In this document: positions 23,200 to 36,129 of the stretch, piece after piece | Layout: every line of letters begins with the position of its first letter | How positions within the stretch are numbered: the first letter of the stretch is position 1 | DNA from: Polyodon spathula | Taxonomy: Eukaryota > Chordata > Actinopteri > Acipenseriformes > Polyodontidae | DNA: 64,000 nt | Assembly: GCF_017654505.1 (NCBI RefSeq) | Contig: NC_054548.1 | Coordinates: 24,486,870-24,550,869 of the forward strand | Reading direction: 5' to 3' | The notes under the pieces: generated by a model | What the model was told of the DNA's origin: nothing | What the model saw: the letters and a program-made list of their open reading frames with translations, nothing else | Database searches by the model: none | Made by a program: the position numbers and the translations under genes

Positions 23200-24265
23200 A
23201 GGGAAGAAAACTTTAACAATAACAACAGGCTTCCCAGCCTTTAGCTGGGACTATGATTGTGTAAATAAATAATAAATAAATAACCACTATATCATTGAGC
23301 ATAAAAAATACAATACATCAAATAAACGATTTACTCTTCCTTTAAAATATTAGTTTTTAATCCTGAAGTTTCAAATGACCTGAATTCTGAAATGTCTTTT
23401 ACAATTTAAAAAGTTTTTGAACTGAATTTCACAATTTCCTGTTTTTATATTTCAGTTTCTATAAACTTCCTCTTGTGTATAATCCAGCCCTCTATGTCAC
23501 AATATTACATTCATTCGAAAACTATTACAAAGCTCAATGACGTACAGAGCCTGGAGTGGAATTCCAGAAGAATGTTTCTGTTGATGAAAGTGAAAAGTTC
23601 CATATTCCAGCAGCAACAAAGTGAGGTAACTCTTTACATCCAGTGTGTCTAATCACTGAGTATTTACATAGTAGTTACAGAGCAAATACATCTGTACTTA
23701 CACATGCTTACAATGTATTATGCATAGTTACAATGTACTTAACATGCACATCTTTTTGAATGATATATGTAGGTGCACAATTGTACCAGAAATTCGTTAG
23801 GGTTAGGTTTGGAGTTAGGAATAGGGGGCTAAGGGTTATGGATAGGGTTCTGAGATGGACGGGCAACAAAATGTCCCTTTTGTGGTTGAGTTGGCGTGGA
23901 ATGAGCCGTAAGAGAAACAGGCATTTCTACAATTGATATGCTCAACAAGTTGACTACATAAGCACATAACTGCAGTTTAGTAGAAATTTGACTAAAGGTG
24001 ACCATAGATAACAAGGCTAGATGATGAAGTAAGCTTGACTTTAAATGATGTTACAGTGTCTCCAAAGAAGTTCAGCAAAACTGCACAAAGTCCAACCTGT
24101 ATAAGTCTACTATAGTAACTGCCAAGTAATTTAGCAGTTTACCATACTGTCTCCATTAGCATGCTGTACATTTACCTATTTTTTGATAATGCTTTTGAAC
24201 AAGATTTCATGCACCAAGCAAGTATTTCATTAATTTGTGTTTAACAGAACCAATTACTGAAACAT
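23200..24265. other. Intergenic, degenerate telomere-like tract
   Basis: No gene is seen. At about 23795-23850 the sequence runs through decayed TTAGGG-like units (GTTAGGGTTAGG, GCTAAGGGTTATGG). It could be an old interstitial telomere-type repeat or part of an unknown element. Confidence 0.45.
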
Positions 24266-24271
24266 GATGCA

Positions 24272-24515
24272 ACAATAATAATAATATCTTTATATAATGC
24301 CTTTCATAGTGGACCACCATCACAAAGCACTTTACAGAGGTAGGCCTTGAACTGTGCATTGAAACATCTCATCCACAGGATGGAGCACAAGGAGGTTAAG
24401 TGACTTGCTCAGGGTCATACAGCGAGTCAGTCAGTGGCAGGGGAGGGATTTGAACCAGTGACCTTCTGGTTACAAGCCTGGGACTAGAACAACAGGACCA
24501 CATTGCCTCCCAAAA
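24272..24515 (-). mobile_element. tRNA-derived SINE, family 1, tail type B
   Basis: A minus-strand copy. The + strand begins with the tail (CCTTTCATAGTGGACCACCA) and ends with the tRNA-like head, including GGATTTGAACC, the complement of a B box. The body is the same as in the + strand copies, but the tail is the type shared with 33.5 and 44.3 kb, not with 20.4 kb. Confidence 0.88.
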
Positions 24516-24519
24516 AAAA

Positions 24520-25135
24520 GTTACTCAACACTGTTGAATGAAGATGGTTAACTTGTTTAACTACAATCAGGAACAGTACTGTACCAAAACGTTTTCTAAT
24601 GCGATTTTCTATAATACACCACTTCCTTATTTTAGTAGTTACTTCTCATGGAGGAAGAGTTGTCAATTTTTCAGCAAAACTTGTAAAAGTTTTATTTTTA
24701 ACATAATTTTCTATTTGTAGGTGTTCATTTCAACTTTTAAAAAATGTTAACATAATAACTCAATAACATTTGAATATCATTCTGAATGTAGGAATAGTAT
24801 TTTTAGTTAAATATTAAAAACATCCACAGTTATTTTAATGCACCTTGTGTCATGATGCTAAAACCTAATTTCAAATCTCACATGTCTAGCTTTGAAAATA
24901 ACACATTATTGTATTTTTATTTTAAACCATGAATATGGTGCTAACTTGGATAAAGAAACCTCTTGTGTCTGATAGCAGTGCTTTGAGATAGCGTTGCACT
25001 TGCTTGCTTATTCATACTAAAACATAATTTATGTTCCTAATGACGTCTAGGTCTTAAGTATAACTTTTCCCATTTTTGTTGCCAATTTTTATTTTACAAT
25101 AACCTGTACATGCTGTAGGCATGGAGCCCAGGAGG
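24520..25135. other. Intergenic, nothing recognised
   Basis: AT-rich sequence with no identifiable feature. Confidence 0.45.
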
Positions 25136-25170
25136 AGACATGAGAAAAAATATACCTTCTGCACACTGAA

Positions 25171-25272
25171 ATAGTAAGACATGCGCACGAGATATATATC
25201 TGATGAGATAGTAAGACATGCACATGAGATATCTATCTGATGAGATAGTAAGACATGTGCACGAGATATATA
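25171..25272. repeat. Minisatellite, 37-bp unit, about 2.8 copies
   Basis: Units start at 25171, 25208 and 25245. Each begins ATAGTAAGACATG and continues through a GAGATAT segment. The third copy is cut short and runs into unrelated T-rich sequence. Confidence 0.92.
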
Positions 25273-25499
25273 TTTTTGCTCAATAAGTTTCTTTTAGCAT
25301 TACTACATATATTTTATAGCTATGGACTACATTTGTTTTGAAGGACTCTAATGGTGGACTGTGAATCCAAAATGCTTCCCACAAAGTTGACCGTCTCCTG
25401 GAAATGCTAGTTAGAGGAAGTCCATGGCAGGATGTGTCTGTACTTCTGACTGGGCTGTAAAGAATCAACTGGTCCAAAGTGATCAATTGTGCTCCACGT

Positions 25500-25723
25500 G
25501 AGACTGTGTGGTCCAGTGGTTAAAGAAAAGGGCTTGGAACCAGGAGGTCCGTGGTTAAAATCATTGTGCAACCCTGAGCAAGTCACTTAACCTCCCTGTG
25601 CTCCGTCTTTTGGGTGAAACTTTCTTGTAAGTGACTCAGCAGCTGATGCATAGTTCACACACCCTAGTCTCTGTAAGTCGTCTTGGATAAAGGAGTCTGC
25701 TAAATAAACAAATAATAATAAAA
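25500..25723 (+). mobile_element. tRNA-derived SINE, family 1, tail type A
   Basis: The head reads GTGTGGTCCAGTGGTTAAAG, then the shared CTGAGCAAGTCACTTAACCT body and a tail CTGTAAGTCGTCTTGGATAA ending in AATAATAATAAA. The B box is damaged (GTGGTTAAAATC), so the copy is old. Confidence 0.88.
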
Positions 25724-25729
25724 AATATG

Positions 25730-26510
25730 ATCTCTACTGAATTCTGTTATTGGCCTACGTGATAGATATCACATATCGTTTCTATCTGTGATGTCAGATT
25801 TAACTGGTGCTGTTCACAAGTATTACAGTTTGAAGGCATTAAATCATTTATATTGACCTTGACACCAGAGATAAAATTAACAATAGCCATGATAAGATAA
25901 ATAACTATTATGGAATATGTAATTTTAACCAACCTGCTGATTGGTTCAATTCAATCATGTGGTCAGCAAAGGAGCTATTGGATTAGGAAGCTTATTGATT
26001 TCCTGAATGGCAGGAGAATGTGGCATATAGAAATTTAGAGAAGTGCTGCTTCTGAAGTGTATACCAACATTTCTTCATGTACTGCACATTTGACACCTAT
26101 GTACAGTAATTATTGGAAGTTCAATTGATTTAACAGTCGTCAGCAGTCAATGTGACATGAGAGCCCAATTACCCTGCTGTACATCTTATATAAACTCCTG
26201 TTCAACAAGTTTGGTATTCCCCTCAGTTTCAGGAACTGGAAAGCCTTTACACAACCTGTTGTACGCTTTGCTAAATATAAATAAACTGGCAATGAAGGAA
26301 AATCCAAGCAGGTTTGTCAGGAACTCTATAAGCATATTGCTTGTTGCTATTTTCTGGCATGGCCAACAATCACTCACGATGAGGTTATTATGGAGAATAA
26401 ATATCCCAGTCAAGATAAAGGCAAGGTAAGCTAGTAAAGTCACTTTTTAGGTCTAAGACAGCAGTCACATGAGGTGCAAGTGCTCTTGAGAATTATAGCT
26501 TGATTACTAT
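25730..26510. other. Intergenic, nothing recognised
   Basis: No gene or known repeat. Open frames of 85-90 codons near 26.2-26.4 kb lie on both strands of the same stretch and resemble no protein I know. Confidence 0.4.
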
Positions 26511-26534
26511 ATAACTGCAACTTGAACTATCACA

Positions 26535-26630
26535 AACTTTCAATATGTAATAAGGGTTTTCTCTATCAGTAACCCTTCAACAAAACTTCAATATATAATA
26601 AGGCTTTTATTTATCAGTAAGCCTTCAAGC
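26535..26630. repeat. Tandem pair of hairpin units, 48-bp period
   Basis: Two copies of a unit with a 7-bp stem. Copy 1 pairs AAGGGTT (26552-26558) with AACCCTT (26571-26577). Copy 2 pairs AAGGCTT (26600-26606) with AAGCCTT (26619-26625). The loops share TATCAGT. The central stem pair is swapped in a way that keeps pairing. Confidence 0.7.
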
Positions 26631-26655
26631 TGAAGCTCTTTCAGCTGTCTTGTTT

Positions 26656-26745
26656 GCATGGAAATACAATTCAGCATGGAAATACAATGCATGGAAATAC
26701 AATTCATGGAAATGCATGGACATGCATGGAAATACAATTCAGAGG
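26656..26745. repeat. Degenerate minisatellite of GCATGGAAATACAAT units
   Basis: Four to six irregular copies of a 12-18 bp unit containing CATGGAAATACAAT. Short spacers differ between copies. Confidence 0.85.
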
Positions 26746-26759
26746 CAATGGTTTTACTG

Positions 26760-27470
26760 TTCAGTAATATTGTTGATGCATGTCATGGTCATTTGCAGCC
26801 TGGCAGGGGATGTATGTTACTGACATACTTGTTTATCAAGTGTGATGAACCTCAATCACCATAACAACAAACAGAAGGGAAGGCCTGTGTTGGTAGATAT
26901 ATCAGGGAAAAATCAGGAGACAGTGGGAAAATAAAGCAATTAAAGCAATCTACGTCAGACAAGTTCTCAGAAGTCTTGGGTACTTCAAGGCTACAATCGT
27001 TTTCAAGAAACAAGGTGATTAAAAAACACTCCAGACACAGCTAACCTAAGATCAATCTAATGCCAAATGCAAATGGAAATTCTATATTTAGATCAAAATT
27101 GTATTTCAAAATTGTATTTTTGGAATAAAAAACAATACCACTTACTCATCTGAATAATTGATCTTCAGGCTATAGATCCTAAATTAGTCAACATTGTCCA
27201 AACATTGTGTGTTAAAAACGGCAGATATAAAAGGGCAAACTTGTCAAACTGATACCAAAAATAAAAAATAAAACATTGTCCAGGTTGACCATGATCTACT
27301 GAAAAAAATCAATAAATCATCTTCTTCAATGCAAAATAGCAAAGGACAAGAATTCAGAAGGTTGTTTGACAGGCCCAAGTAATGAATCTGAAACAAAATG
27401 AATACAAAAAATACACAAACATTGTTTAAAAAGAAGACTCACAAAGTGCTCAAGGTGTACCATGTTTATT
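26760..27470. other. Intergenic, nothing recognised
   Basis: AT-rich sequence without identifiable gene or element. Confidence 0.4.
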
Positions 27471-27473
27471 TAA

Positions 27474-27745
27474 GAACATAAGAACATAAGAAAGGTTACA
27501 AATGAGAGGAGGCCATTTGGCATCTTCTTGAAGGATCCCAGGGTGTCAGCTTCAACAACATTACTGGGGAGTTGGTTCCAGACTCCCACAATTTTCTGTG
27601 CAAAAAAGTGGCTCCTATTTTCTGTTCTGAATGCCCCTTTATATAATCTCCATTTGTGACCCCTGGTCCTTGTTTCTTTTTTCAAGTCAAAAAAGTCCTC
27701 GGGAGCGACATTGTCAATACCTTTTAGAATTTTGAACCTGTGGCT
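27474..27745 (-). mobile_element. CR1-type LINE 3' fragment
   Basis: The + strand starts with TAAGAACATAAGAACATAAG. The minus strand still reads ILKGIDNVAPEDFFDLKKET and RTENRSHFFAQKIVGVWNQL, the C-terminus of the CR1 protein. About 270 bp is retained, with an internal gap near 27520 compared with the 16.4 kb copy. Confidence 0.92.
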
Positions 27746-27882
27746 GGTCGTAAGTAACAAACTAACCCTTTGGACGAACCCATAAATTTAGCTACTTCAA
27801 ACAAGTTCATTGCAGTTCATTGAGCTTCAGTGATGGAACACAGTCAGTTGTTCTTGAAACAGTTCTAAAACATGCCCCAGGC

Positions 27883-27886
<4 letters not shown>

Positions 27887-27968
<82 letters not shown>
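27887..27968. repeat. (CA)n microsatellite, about 41 uninterrupted units
   Basis: A pure CA run of about 82 bp. Its length and purity predict high polymorphism. Confidence 0.98.
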
Positions 27969-27969
<1 letters not shown>

Positions 27970-28111
27970 TTGTTTAACAGACCAGATTCCTAGATAATTG
28001 TAACTAACACTTAACAGACCAGATAGATAATGCTACAGGTATTCTGGTTACATTAAATACTTCTGTGATATAAGGAAGAACTATATACCCACCATTTCAA
28101 AAACACATATG

Positions 28112-28625
28112 CAAGTGGGGCTCCCCAGTGGAGCATCCGGTAAAGGTACTCTGCGTGGAGTGCAGGATATGCCCTATAGCCTGTAGGTTGCCGGTTAAAG
28201 TCCAGGCTATTCCACTGCTGACCGTGGGCAGGAGCTTCCAGGGAGCGGCGCACAATTGGCCGAGCGACGCCTGGGTGGGGGATGGCTTAGGTCGGCCAGG
28301 GTGTCCTCGGCTTACCGCGCACCAGCGACCCCTGTGGACTGGCCAGGCGTCTGTGAGCCTGCCTGTATGTTGCCTAGAGCTACTTGGTCCTCTGACACTG
28401 CAGCTGTGAGGTGGCTGCATGGCAGGCCTGCAGAGTGAAAAGAAGTGGACGGCTGACGGCACACGTTTTGGAGGACGCGTGTGTCTGTCTTCGTCACTCC
28501 CGAGTCAGCATGGGGGTGGCAGCAGTGGACCGGTTTGAAATAAAAATAATTGGCCATTTCAAATTAGGGAGAAAATCAGAAAAATAATTGGTGATTCCAA
28601 ATTTAAAAAAATTAAAAATGAATAA
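28112..28625 (+). mobile_element. tRNA-derived SINE, family 2, long copy
   Basis: The head holds GGAGTGCAGGATATG, CCTATAGCCTG and a B-box-like GGTTAAAGTCCAGGC. The GC-rich body, the CATGCTCC/CACGTTTTGG region and the tail rich in AATAATTGG and A-runs recur in the copy at 32.09 kb. Open frames of up to 121 codons inside are artefacts of its GC content. Confidence 0.82.
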
Positions 28626-28629
28626 AATA

Positions 28630-31600
28630 CCAAAAAAAAAACATATATGCAAAACTCTAAATTTGTCATACCAAAAGACAGACGGTCAGACAAACTGAGC
28701 CCTGAGATTATGACACATTATGTTTCCTATACACAAAACTATTCACATTTTCTCAAATCATATTTTGACTGATTTATTCAAGTTTGCCATTTATAAAAAT
28801 ACTGTGAAATGCAACGTACTTTCTATACCTCAGAGGCATGGTCATGTATTCTAAAAGAAAAAAAAGTGAAGATGACAGTGAGCAAGTTTCCTTTAGCAAT
28901 GTTCTTGCAGGTGCGGTTTAACGACATCATTCTCAACGGATAATGGAGCAGAACAACGAAGTTAAGAAACAAACATTGAAGCGTATCTATTTATACAAAC
29001 TTCATTCATGGTCTCAACCTTTTTAAAACTTAACTGGAGCTTGAAAATGTCAGATTTATGAACCTCTTGAAAACAGAACCCATTATATTCTAAGATGGCT
29101 TAACTCTAGCTCAGTTTCATTATATACGATTAAGTTCCCTAGTTATAAATGTGAGCTGTTCAAACTAATTTGACATGCTATAGCCCAATTCAATGTTAGA
29201 CATGTAGCTGCCTTGGGTGTTAATTTATCAAAACTGCAGTGGATCCTAAAACTCCTAAAATAGAAAAGCTGCCACACCCTTACCTGTGCACTGTAATAGA
29301 GATGTGATCCAACATGTCAAGCTAGAAAAAATGATAATAATAACAAATACAAGCCTGTACAGATACCAGCAATCGTCCTCCAAAACAGACCTGTATGATG
29401 CTGTCTTTTATATCTCTTGCCGTCCTAAAATACATGTTTGGAACAGTGGTAACATAACCACTTTATAAATGCATAATTCTGTGCTCAATTTCTCTTTCTT
29501 TTTTTATCTGATGTTTTTTTTTTTCAGTAAATAAAACAATTACTATGGGATTTAGCCTACAAAGTAGTTATATTACCACTGCATCAGCATCACTGCTTTA
29601 CAGAATGGGCAGAATACTGCTTGTGAGTGGGAGATCTTTGTTGGAGACTTAATGGATTTACAAAAAAATGTATTTAAGAAATACAAGCAACACTCTATTA
29701 TATGGAATTGTTACCCGCCTCACATAAGTGAGTGCTATTTTAAGAGAGCGGTGAAGGAGTGGGAAGAGTGCAGAGGTAAGTGGCCGTTAAGGGCACTGTC
29801 TTGTCCCGTTGGTGAGATGAGATGAGGTTAAAAGCATGTGAACCAGGCTCTTTTGCATTGGGGTTTAGGCGCTCGCAATATGGGGGGTTGCCAGTTTGCG
29901 TCCAGCCTCCACACTGTTACACACGTGCCCAACGAGTCTTGTTTTTGGGTGCGGCATTGACAGCAACGTTATGTTGTACACTAAACAATTGGGTCGCCAT
30001 ACTTTTCTTTGGTTACTCAATAATGAATGCTATTTGCTGCGATGATTATGTTGTTTTTTTAAGGTTAATGGAGCAGTAACACCCTGCTGTAGGCAGTTTG
30101 TTTGTTTATTTGGAGTCTTCAAGATTGCTAAAGAGGGATGGCCTAGTTCCCTCCTCTTTTTACACCCACACAAGTTGTGATTGTTCCACCATGTTTTCGT
30201 ATTACATCTTGCCATCAACTTTGAACATTCATTAGGTAAAAGTTGTATGAAGGCTATCAATCATAATGGGCTGGTGCTCTGAATCAGAAAGTGGCCAAAC
30301 CAAAAAAGTCAAGACAAGCATGCCACTGTGTCTACAGTGACGAATAAACAACGATCTGGCTACCTGCCAAGAACAGCAGCAAAATTATTCTGAAAGCGAA
30401 GGCCAAGCCCAGCACTGAGGATCAGCAGCTTCTGAAAACAAGCTGACAAAATAACATTTACCAGAGCTTACATCCTCTTTCCCAGTATTCAGATGACATC
30501 AATGTTTCTGTCTCATAACTTGCTGCTGCTGTTTATGTCTGATTGATTTTGTACTCATATGATCTGTGTGACTAGTGAAAAGTTGCACTGCCAAAGTTAG
30601 ATTGAACTTCTAGACATAGGATATGCCCCAAGCAAATGAATGCACTAGCAAAATGGCAAACACTCATGTTAACAACAGCTAGACCTTAAAATGAATAAAC
30701 ACTCATGTATACAGCACCCCTGAGAAGAGGCATTGACTGTCGACACAGTATATGAAAATAACACAGACTGTTGGATGTGAAGTTGATACACTGTTTCCAA
30801 CATTATATTGTGTGTTAGTTAATGTATAACCGCAGGGTAAACAATCACGGAAGCAACATTACCTTTCCAGTTTTACTGTTTTGCCCAAATACCTCTGAAT
30901 TAGATCAGTGGTAACTTTATACAATATATTATTATATACTTGAACCTTTATATACTATACATATATAAATATAAGTGATAAAAAATGATATTTCTATGGC
31001 ATTTATGTCAAAGGCACTGATTTCAATCCCTTTTGGCTTAATAAAATATTGAGATGTACCAAAAACTAAAACTTGTGACTGTTATAAAACTCTTCATTCA
31101 TACAGAGCCCTGCTCTTAATAATGGGCACAGCACCCCTGAAGGATTTGAAATGCTGTACGCACTTGATCACCACCATCTTAAGCAAGTAACATATGTTCT
31201 TTGAGCTAAAACTCCTAAATCTGCCATATTAAGACATACCCTTATAAAAGTTTACCATAGCATTCTTGTAGTTTTCCCATGGGTATGTGCTTTACAATAC
31301 CTTGCTGTGCTTTTCAATGCTTATCAATGCTTTACCATGCGTTCACTGTGCTTTACTACACGTTGCTATGCTTTTACTAAAGTTCACTTTTATATGGGCA
31401 TATCCAGCATCTTTTAAGGATTTAGTGATATTGACTTGATATAGGAACAATGAACTGTTCCCTGCCACACTGTTTAACCCATATCAGTGTGACATTCACC
31501 TTTCACCATGCTTTCTTCTTGCTTTGATGGTGTTCACAAAAACGCCTGTGTCTAATTTGTTTATTGAATTCATTGCAGATTGGTGGCTATTTTATTATTG

Positions 31601-32080
31601 CATGAACAGAAAGCATTCATTAGTTTTTCAGTTAACATCACTTCTATTCAGCAAACTGAAAACATGTACAGTGCTGAGCATACATAACACTTCTGTTTTT
31701 AGAAGCACCTTATCAAATGTATGACTACGTTGATTTTGTACCAAAGTCGTGGTTAATGATTTTCAAAAAAATATGCTTTGGGTTATACATTAACTACCTT
31801 TGAGAGCATTTGCCTTCTGGTGTTTACATCTGATCTGACTGATCTGACTATATCTCTCTGAAGCAAAGCAAACATCTGTAGAATAAAGGCAAATGGCAGT
31901 TTCCAGTAATTTGCTATTTGGGGGATATGGCACTCAAAGGAGTTTTCAATAGAGGTGGGCAAAGGCAGCTTTTCTAGAGCAGCTCTAAAAAATGTAACCA
32001 CTTAAATAACTCCCAGGCTCTTTACCACAGAAATCCCACATGGTGTCCTGATTCTACAGCCACGTGCAATCAGACTCTCC
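28630..32080. other. Intergenic desert, no gene recognised
   Basis: No exon or known element was identified. At about 31260-31390 there are irregular repeats of a motif like ATGCTTTAC. The stretch near 29.7-30.0 kb is richer in GC than its surroundings but not recognised. Confidence 0.4.
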
Positions 32081-32089
32081 TGAAGTGCT

Positions 32090-32480
32090 GTATATCAAAG
32101 GCGCTCCATGTGGAGTGCAGGATATGTCCTATAGCCTGGGGATCGCAGGTTCGAGTCCAGGCTATGTCCAGGCGAAATCCAAATCCACGGCTCATCGCGC
32201 ATCAGCGACCCCTGTAGCCGATAGGGCGCCTGTGGGTCTGCAGTGGAGCCTCCAGATCTGGGTTGTACTCCGGCACTATACGTCTCGTAGCCTCGCTGTG
32301 GATCCACAGTGCAATAATTGACAGATTGGCAGGAGCATGTTTCAGAGGATGCATGCTCCAGCCTCCATTCCTCAAGATGGCAGGTGGGGGGGGGGGGCAG
32401 GTTGCGAGCGGTGAGCCGAGGATACAAATAATAATTGGGCACACCAAATCGGGGTAAAAAAATTGGAGATGACTACATTT
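32090..32480 (+). mobile_element. tRNA-derived SINE, family 2, short copy
   Basis: It carries an intact B box, GGTTCGAGTCC at 32148-32158, and the same head as the 28.1 kb copy (GTGGAGTGCAGGATATGTCC). The body then skips part of the longer copy and ends in AATTGGGCACACC plus an A-rich tail. A G-run of about 10 occurs at 32387-32396. Confidence 0.85.
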
Positions 32481-32639
32481 TTTTTAAAAAGAAAAAACAA
32501 ACAAACCACAATACAAAGTTTGTATAGCTTGTCACACATACAACTGCCATAATCACACTTATTTAAATAACAGTACACATATAATACAAAGCAGCAATTT
32601 TAAAGTTACATTAAGTTTTTAGTCTTGACTTGAAAACTG

Positions 32640-33030
32640 TAATGGTCCCAAAGCTTCCCTGATAAATGAAGGCAAAGCATTCCTTAATTTAGAAGCTCTA
32701 CAAGAAAAAGCCCCACCTCCTGTGTTGCTTTTGTTGACCCTAGGAATAACCAGCAGCCGTGCATCATGTGATCTCAGAGTGCGGTTTGGAAGATACGGGG
32801 TCAGTAACTCCTGGAAATAACTAGGTGCTAATCCATTCAGGGCCTATTCTGCGCAGGTGTAGCCAATGTAAAGATACCAAAACAGGGGTAATATGTTCTC
32901 TTTTCCTGATTTTAGTCAGAATTATAGCAGCGGTATTCTGAACAAGCTGCAAGAGGGATACCACACGTTTTGGGACACCAGAAAAAAGTGCATTACAATA
33001 ATCAATTCTAGATTAAACAACGGCATGTAC
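32640..33030 (-). mobile_element. L2-like LINE, C-terminal RT fragment
   Basis: The minus strand reads LDYCNALFSGVPKRVVSLLQ, LVQNTAAIILTKIRKREHIT and PVLVSLHWLH, the well-known end of L2/Rex-type reverse transcriptases. Stops and a frameshift follow. Sequence up to about 33.3 kb may be the upstream part but is too diverged to call. Confidence 0.85.
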
Positions 33031-33537
33031 TAAGGCCATTGCACACTGGATCTGATAATGCATCCAAATTTGACGTGTATCTATACAGAAAAAAAAAAAA
33101 TGATCATGCACATTCCCTATTGCATGAGTCAAAACAAGTTCGATTTGATCCGATTTGACATGAGTAAAAAATGACATGTAATCCCACATTAGCTCATTTA
33201 ATCCCACATTTCTTTTTAGTTGGTACTGTGATCCATTAGCATAACCTCTGTTTTATATGAATTCAACATCAAAACATTATGTGACATCCGATGCTTGATG
33301 TCTTTAAGGCAAGTAGCTAATAACACCTCATCACGCTTCCACGATTCTTACTGGTCAGGTGACTGACAAGGCATAATAATGGGCAGGCTGGCTTGATGTT
33401 AATCCAGGACAGAGGGCAGAATAGGGAATCCAGACACAGATTGAGGGTACAAGCACAGAGCATATTTATTTTAGTAGTAAAATGCTTCAGATTCAAATGC
33501 TTCAAATGCTCTATTCTGTAACATCAATTAATCAATC

Positions 33538-33600
33538 AATCTTTATTTTATATAGCGCCTTTCATAGTGGACCACCATCACAAAGCACTTTAACATACAT
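33538..33600 (-). mobile_element. SINE/LINE 3' tail fragment, type B
   Basis: Only the tail is present (TATAGCGCCTTTCATAGTGG, CACCATCACAAAGCACTTTA). It matches the end of the SINEs at 24.3 and 44.3 kb. It could be a heavily 5'-truncated LINE or SINE copy. Confidence 0.7.
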
Positions 33601-33609
33601 GTCACAGAG

Positions 33610-34600
<991 letters not shown>

Positions 34601-34789
34601 ATTAGAACACTTAAGTATAGGCAACATACATTCTAGACCCCATCACCAAACAGAGTAACCCTGCCAACAATCACAGGTGTGACCATTCCCTAATTGAGTA
34701 ATTGCCACACCTGATAGGTTTAACCCCATCCCTGCCAAACTTACAATTATGCCACTATTTTTATTTATGTCACCCGCCTGGCGTGGTGA

Positions 34790-36125
34790 ATGTGATTCTC
34801 CCATAGCTGAATTGCTTTGTGTGTAAGCCTCTATTTTTTCCTATTACTGCCCTTGCATGCCGCAGATCCTTGAGCCTGTCCTCCACTCTGGTATATATGT
34901 TATGCGCTGCCAAGTTGTGTGACTGCACGCGGTCCAGAACTAGGTTATCACCGCTCCCCTGATTGCCTACCGCAGCCACTCAAGCCTGTATATCCACCCC
35001 GGTGTATGCCGGGTTGTGTTGACTACACGCAGTTAAGGCTAGGCGCATCTTGGTGCTTTGGCACCCTTGGTGCTTAGCACCACAGCATGTTAATAACACC
35101 TGAACTTGGTGCCCCAATTCTTCGGTGCACCAGTACTATAATCTACCTCACTTGGTGTCCTCTGTGCCGTACGCGGCGTTGGGAGCCCCTGCCCAGACAG
35201 CAGGCTCAGTCGATAACGCTGGCCCCGAAGCTGACCCCGTCTGCACTGGTGGTTGCCCCGGATGTTACAGAACCGGATGTCAGCATTGCTGAGGAGGACC
35301 ATGATGCGATTTCGATTGCGGCCTCATGGGAAGGTAGCTCCTTTCTTCAGAAGCAGCCCCTGCCTCCCCTGAGCATTCCTTTGGACCAGCAGTGAAGGAA
35401 TTGCCGAGTTAAGTACTTACCGACAATACAAGGCGTCTCGACACATTCCCTTATGATGCCAGCCTAGCTATCGGACAACAGAGTAACTGCCATTCGCAAC
35501 ACTCTGGCCCTGTTCAACAAGGGTTCACAGTATAATTGGTGTTGTGTTAAACTATTGGCTCTGATGGTCGCAGCTTCATCACCCACCCAACTAGAGTTGC
35601 TCCACATGCGCCTGATCCAAGTGTGGCTCAGTGCTTCTCGGCTGCACCCAAAGCGCGACAGACACTGTCGGCTGACCATGTCTTGCTTATGCTGGGAAGC
35701 TTTACACTAGTGGAGGAAAGCCTCTCACCTGAGCGAAGGCGCAAGGATGGGAGTGATACACAACCGTCAATTGGTGATGACAGATGCATCTAACTCTGGT
35801 TGGGGGGCGGTCTGGGCAGGCAGCGGAGTTCGCGGACCCTGGTCAGATCGCTGGACATCTCTGCACACACAGTAAATGTGTGGGAGATGAGAGCAGCCCA
35901 GTGCGTTTTGTACGCTTTCAGCCGATAAGGAGAGGAGAGACAAGGCGACAGTTCTCCTCGTGGCCCCTAAATGGCCGAGGTGATATATGTGAGTGTGTGT
36001 GGTGTATCTTCTGGACCTCTGCAACTTGGCAGCCCTCCCTAAGGAGAATACTCGTTGTGCCCCTGCCTAGTGCCCATCTGACAGGAGTAGAAGTGTGGGC
36101 TTGAAGCTAATGCCTGTACATTTCA
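34790..36125 (+). mobile_element. Degenerate DIRS-type retrotransposon remnant
   Basis: At about 35770 the + strand reads MTDASNSGWGAVWAGSGVRG followed by PWSDRWTSLHT, the RNase H start of DIRS-family pol proteins, then NVWEMRAAQCVLYAFS after a break. Next, VLLVAPKWPR matches the following DIRS segment. Upstream at 35087-35395 an open stretch with DAISIAASWEGSS resembles the DIRS gag C-terminus. Multiple stops interrupt it. No tyrosine recombinase or terminal repeat was recognised. Confidence 0.7.
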
Positions 36126-36129
36126 CACG

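Noticed and set aside
23795..23850. Interstitial telomere array as a fusion scar
   Set aside because: Too short and too decayed to support a chromosome fusion.
26157..26443. Overlapping 85-90 codon frames on opposite strands
   Set aside because: No similarity to any protein I know. Antisense overlap of this kind is common in AT-rich DNA.
28097..28462. Open frames of 81-121 codons on both strands
   Set aside because: They lie inside a GC-rich tRNA-derived SINE, with no start, splice or protein evidence. The second SINE copy at 32.1 kb shows the same effect.
35784..36104. 106-codon frame as a host gene
   Set aside because: It is a shifted frame of the DIRS remnant, whose RNase H similarity is in a different frame.
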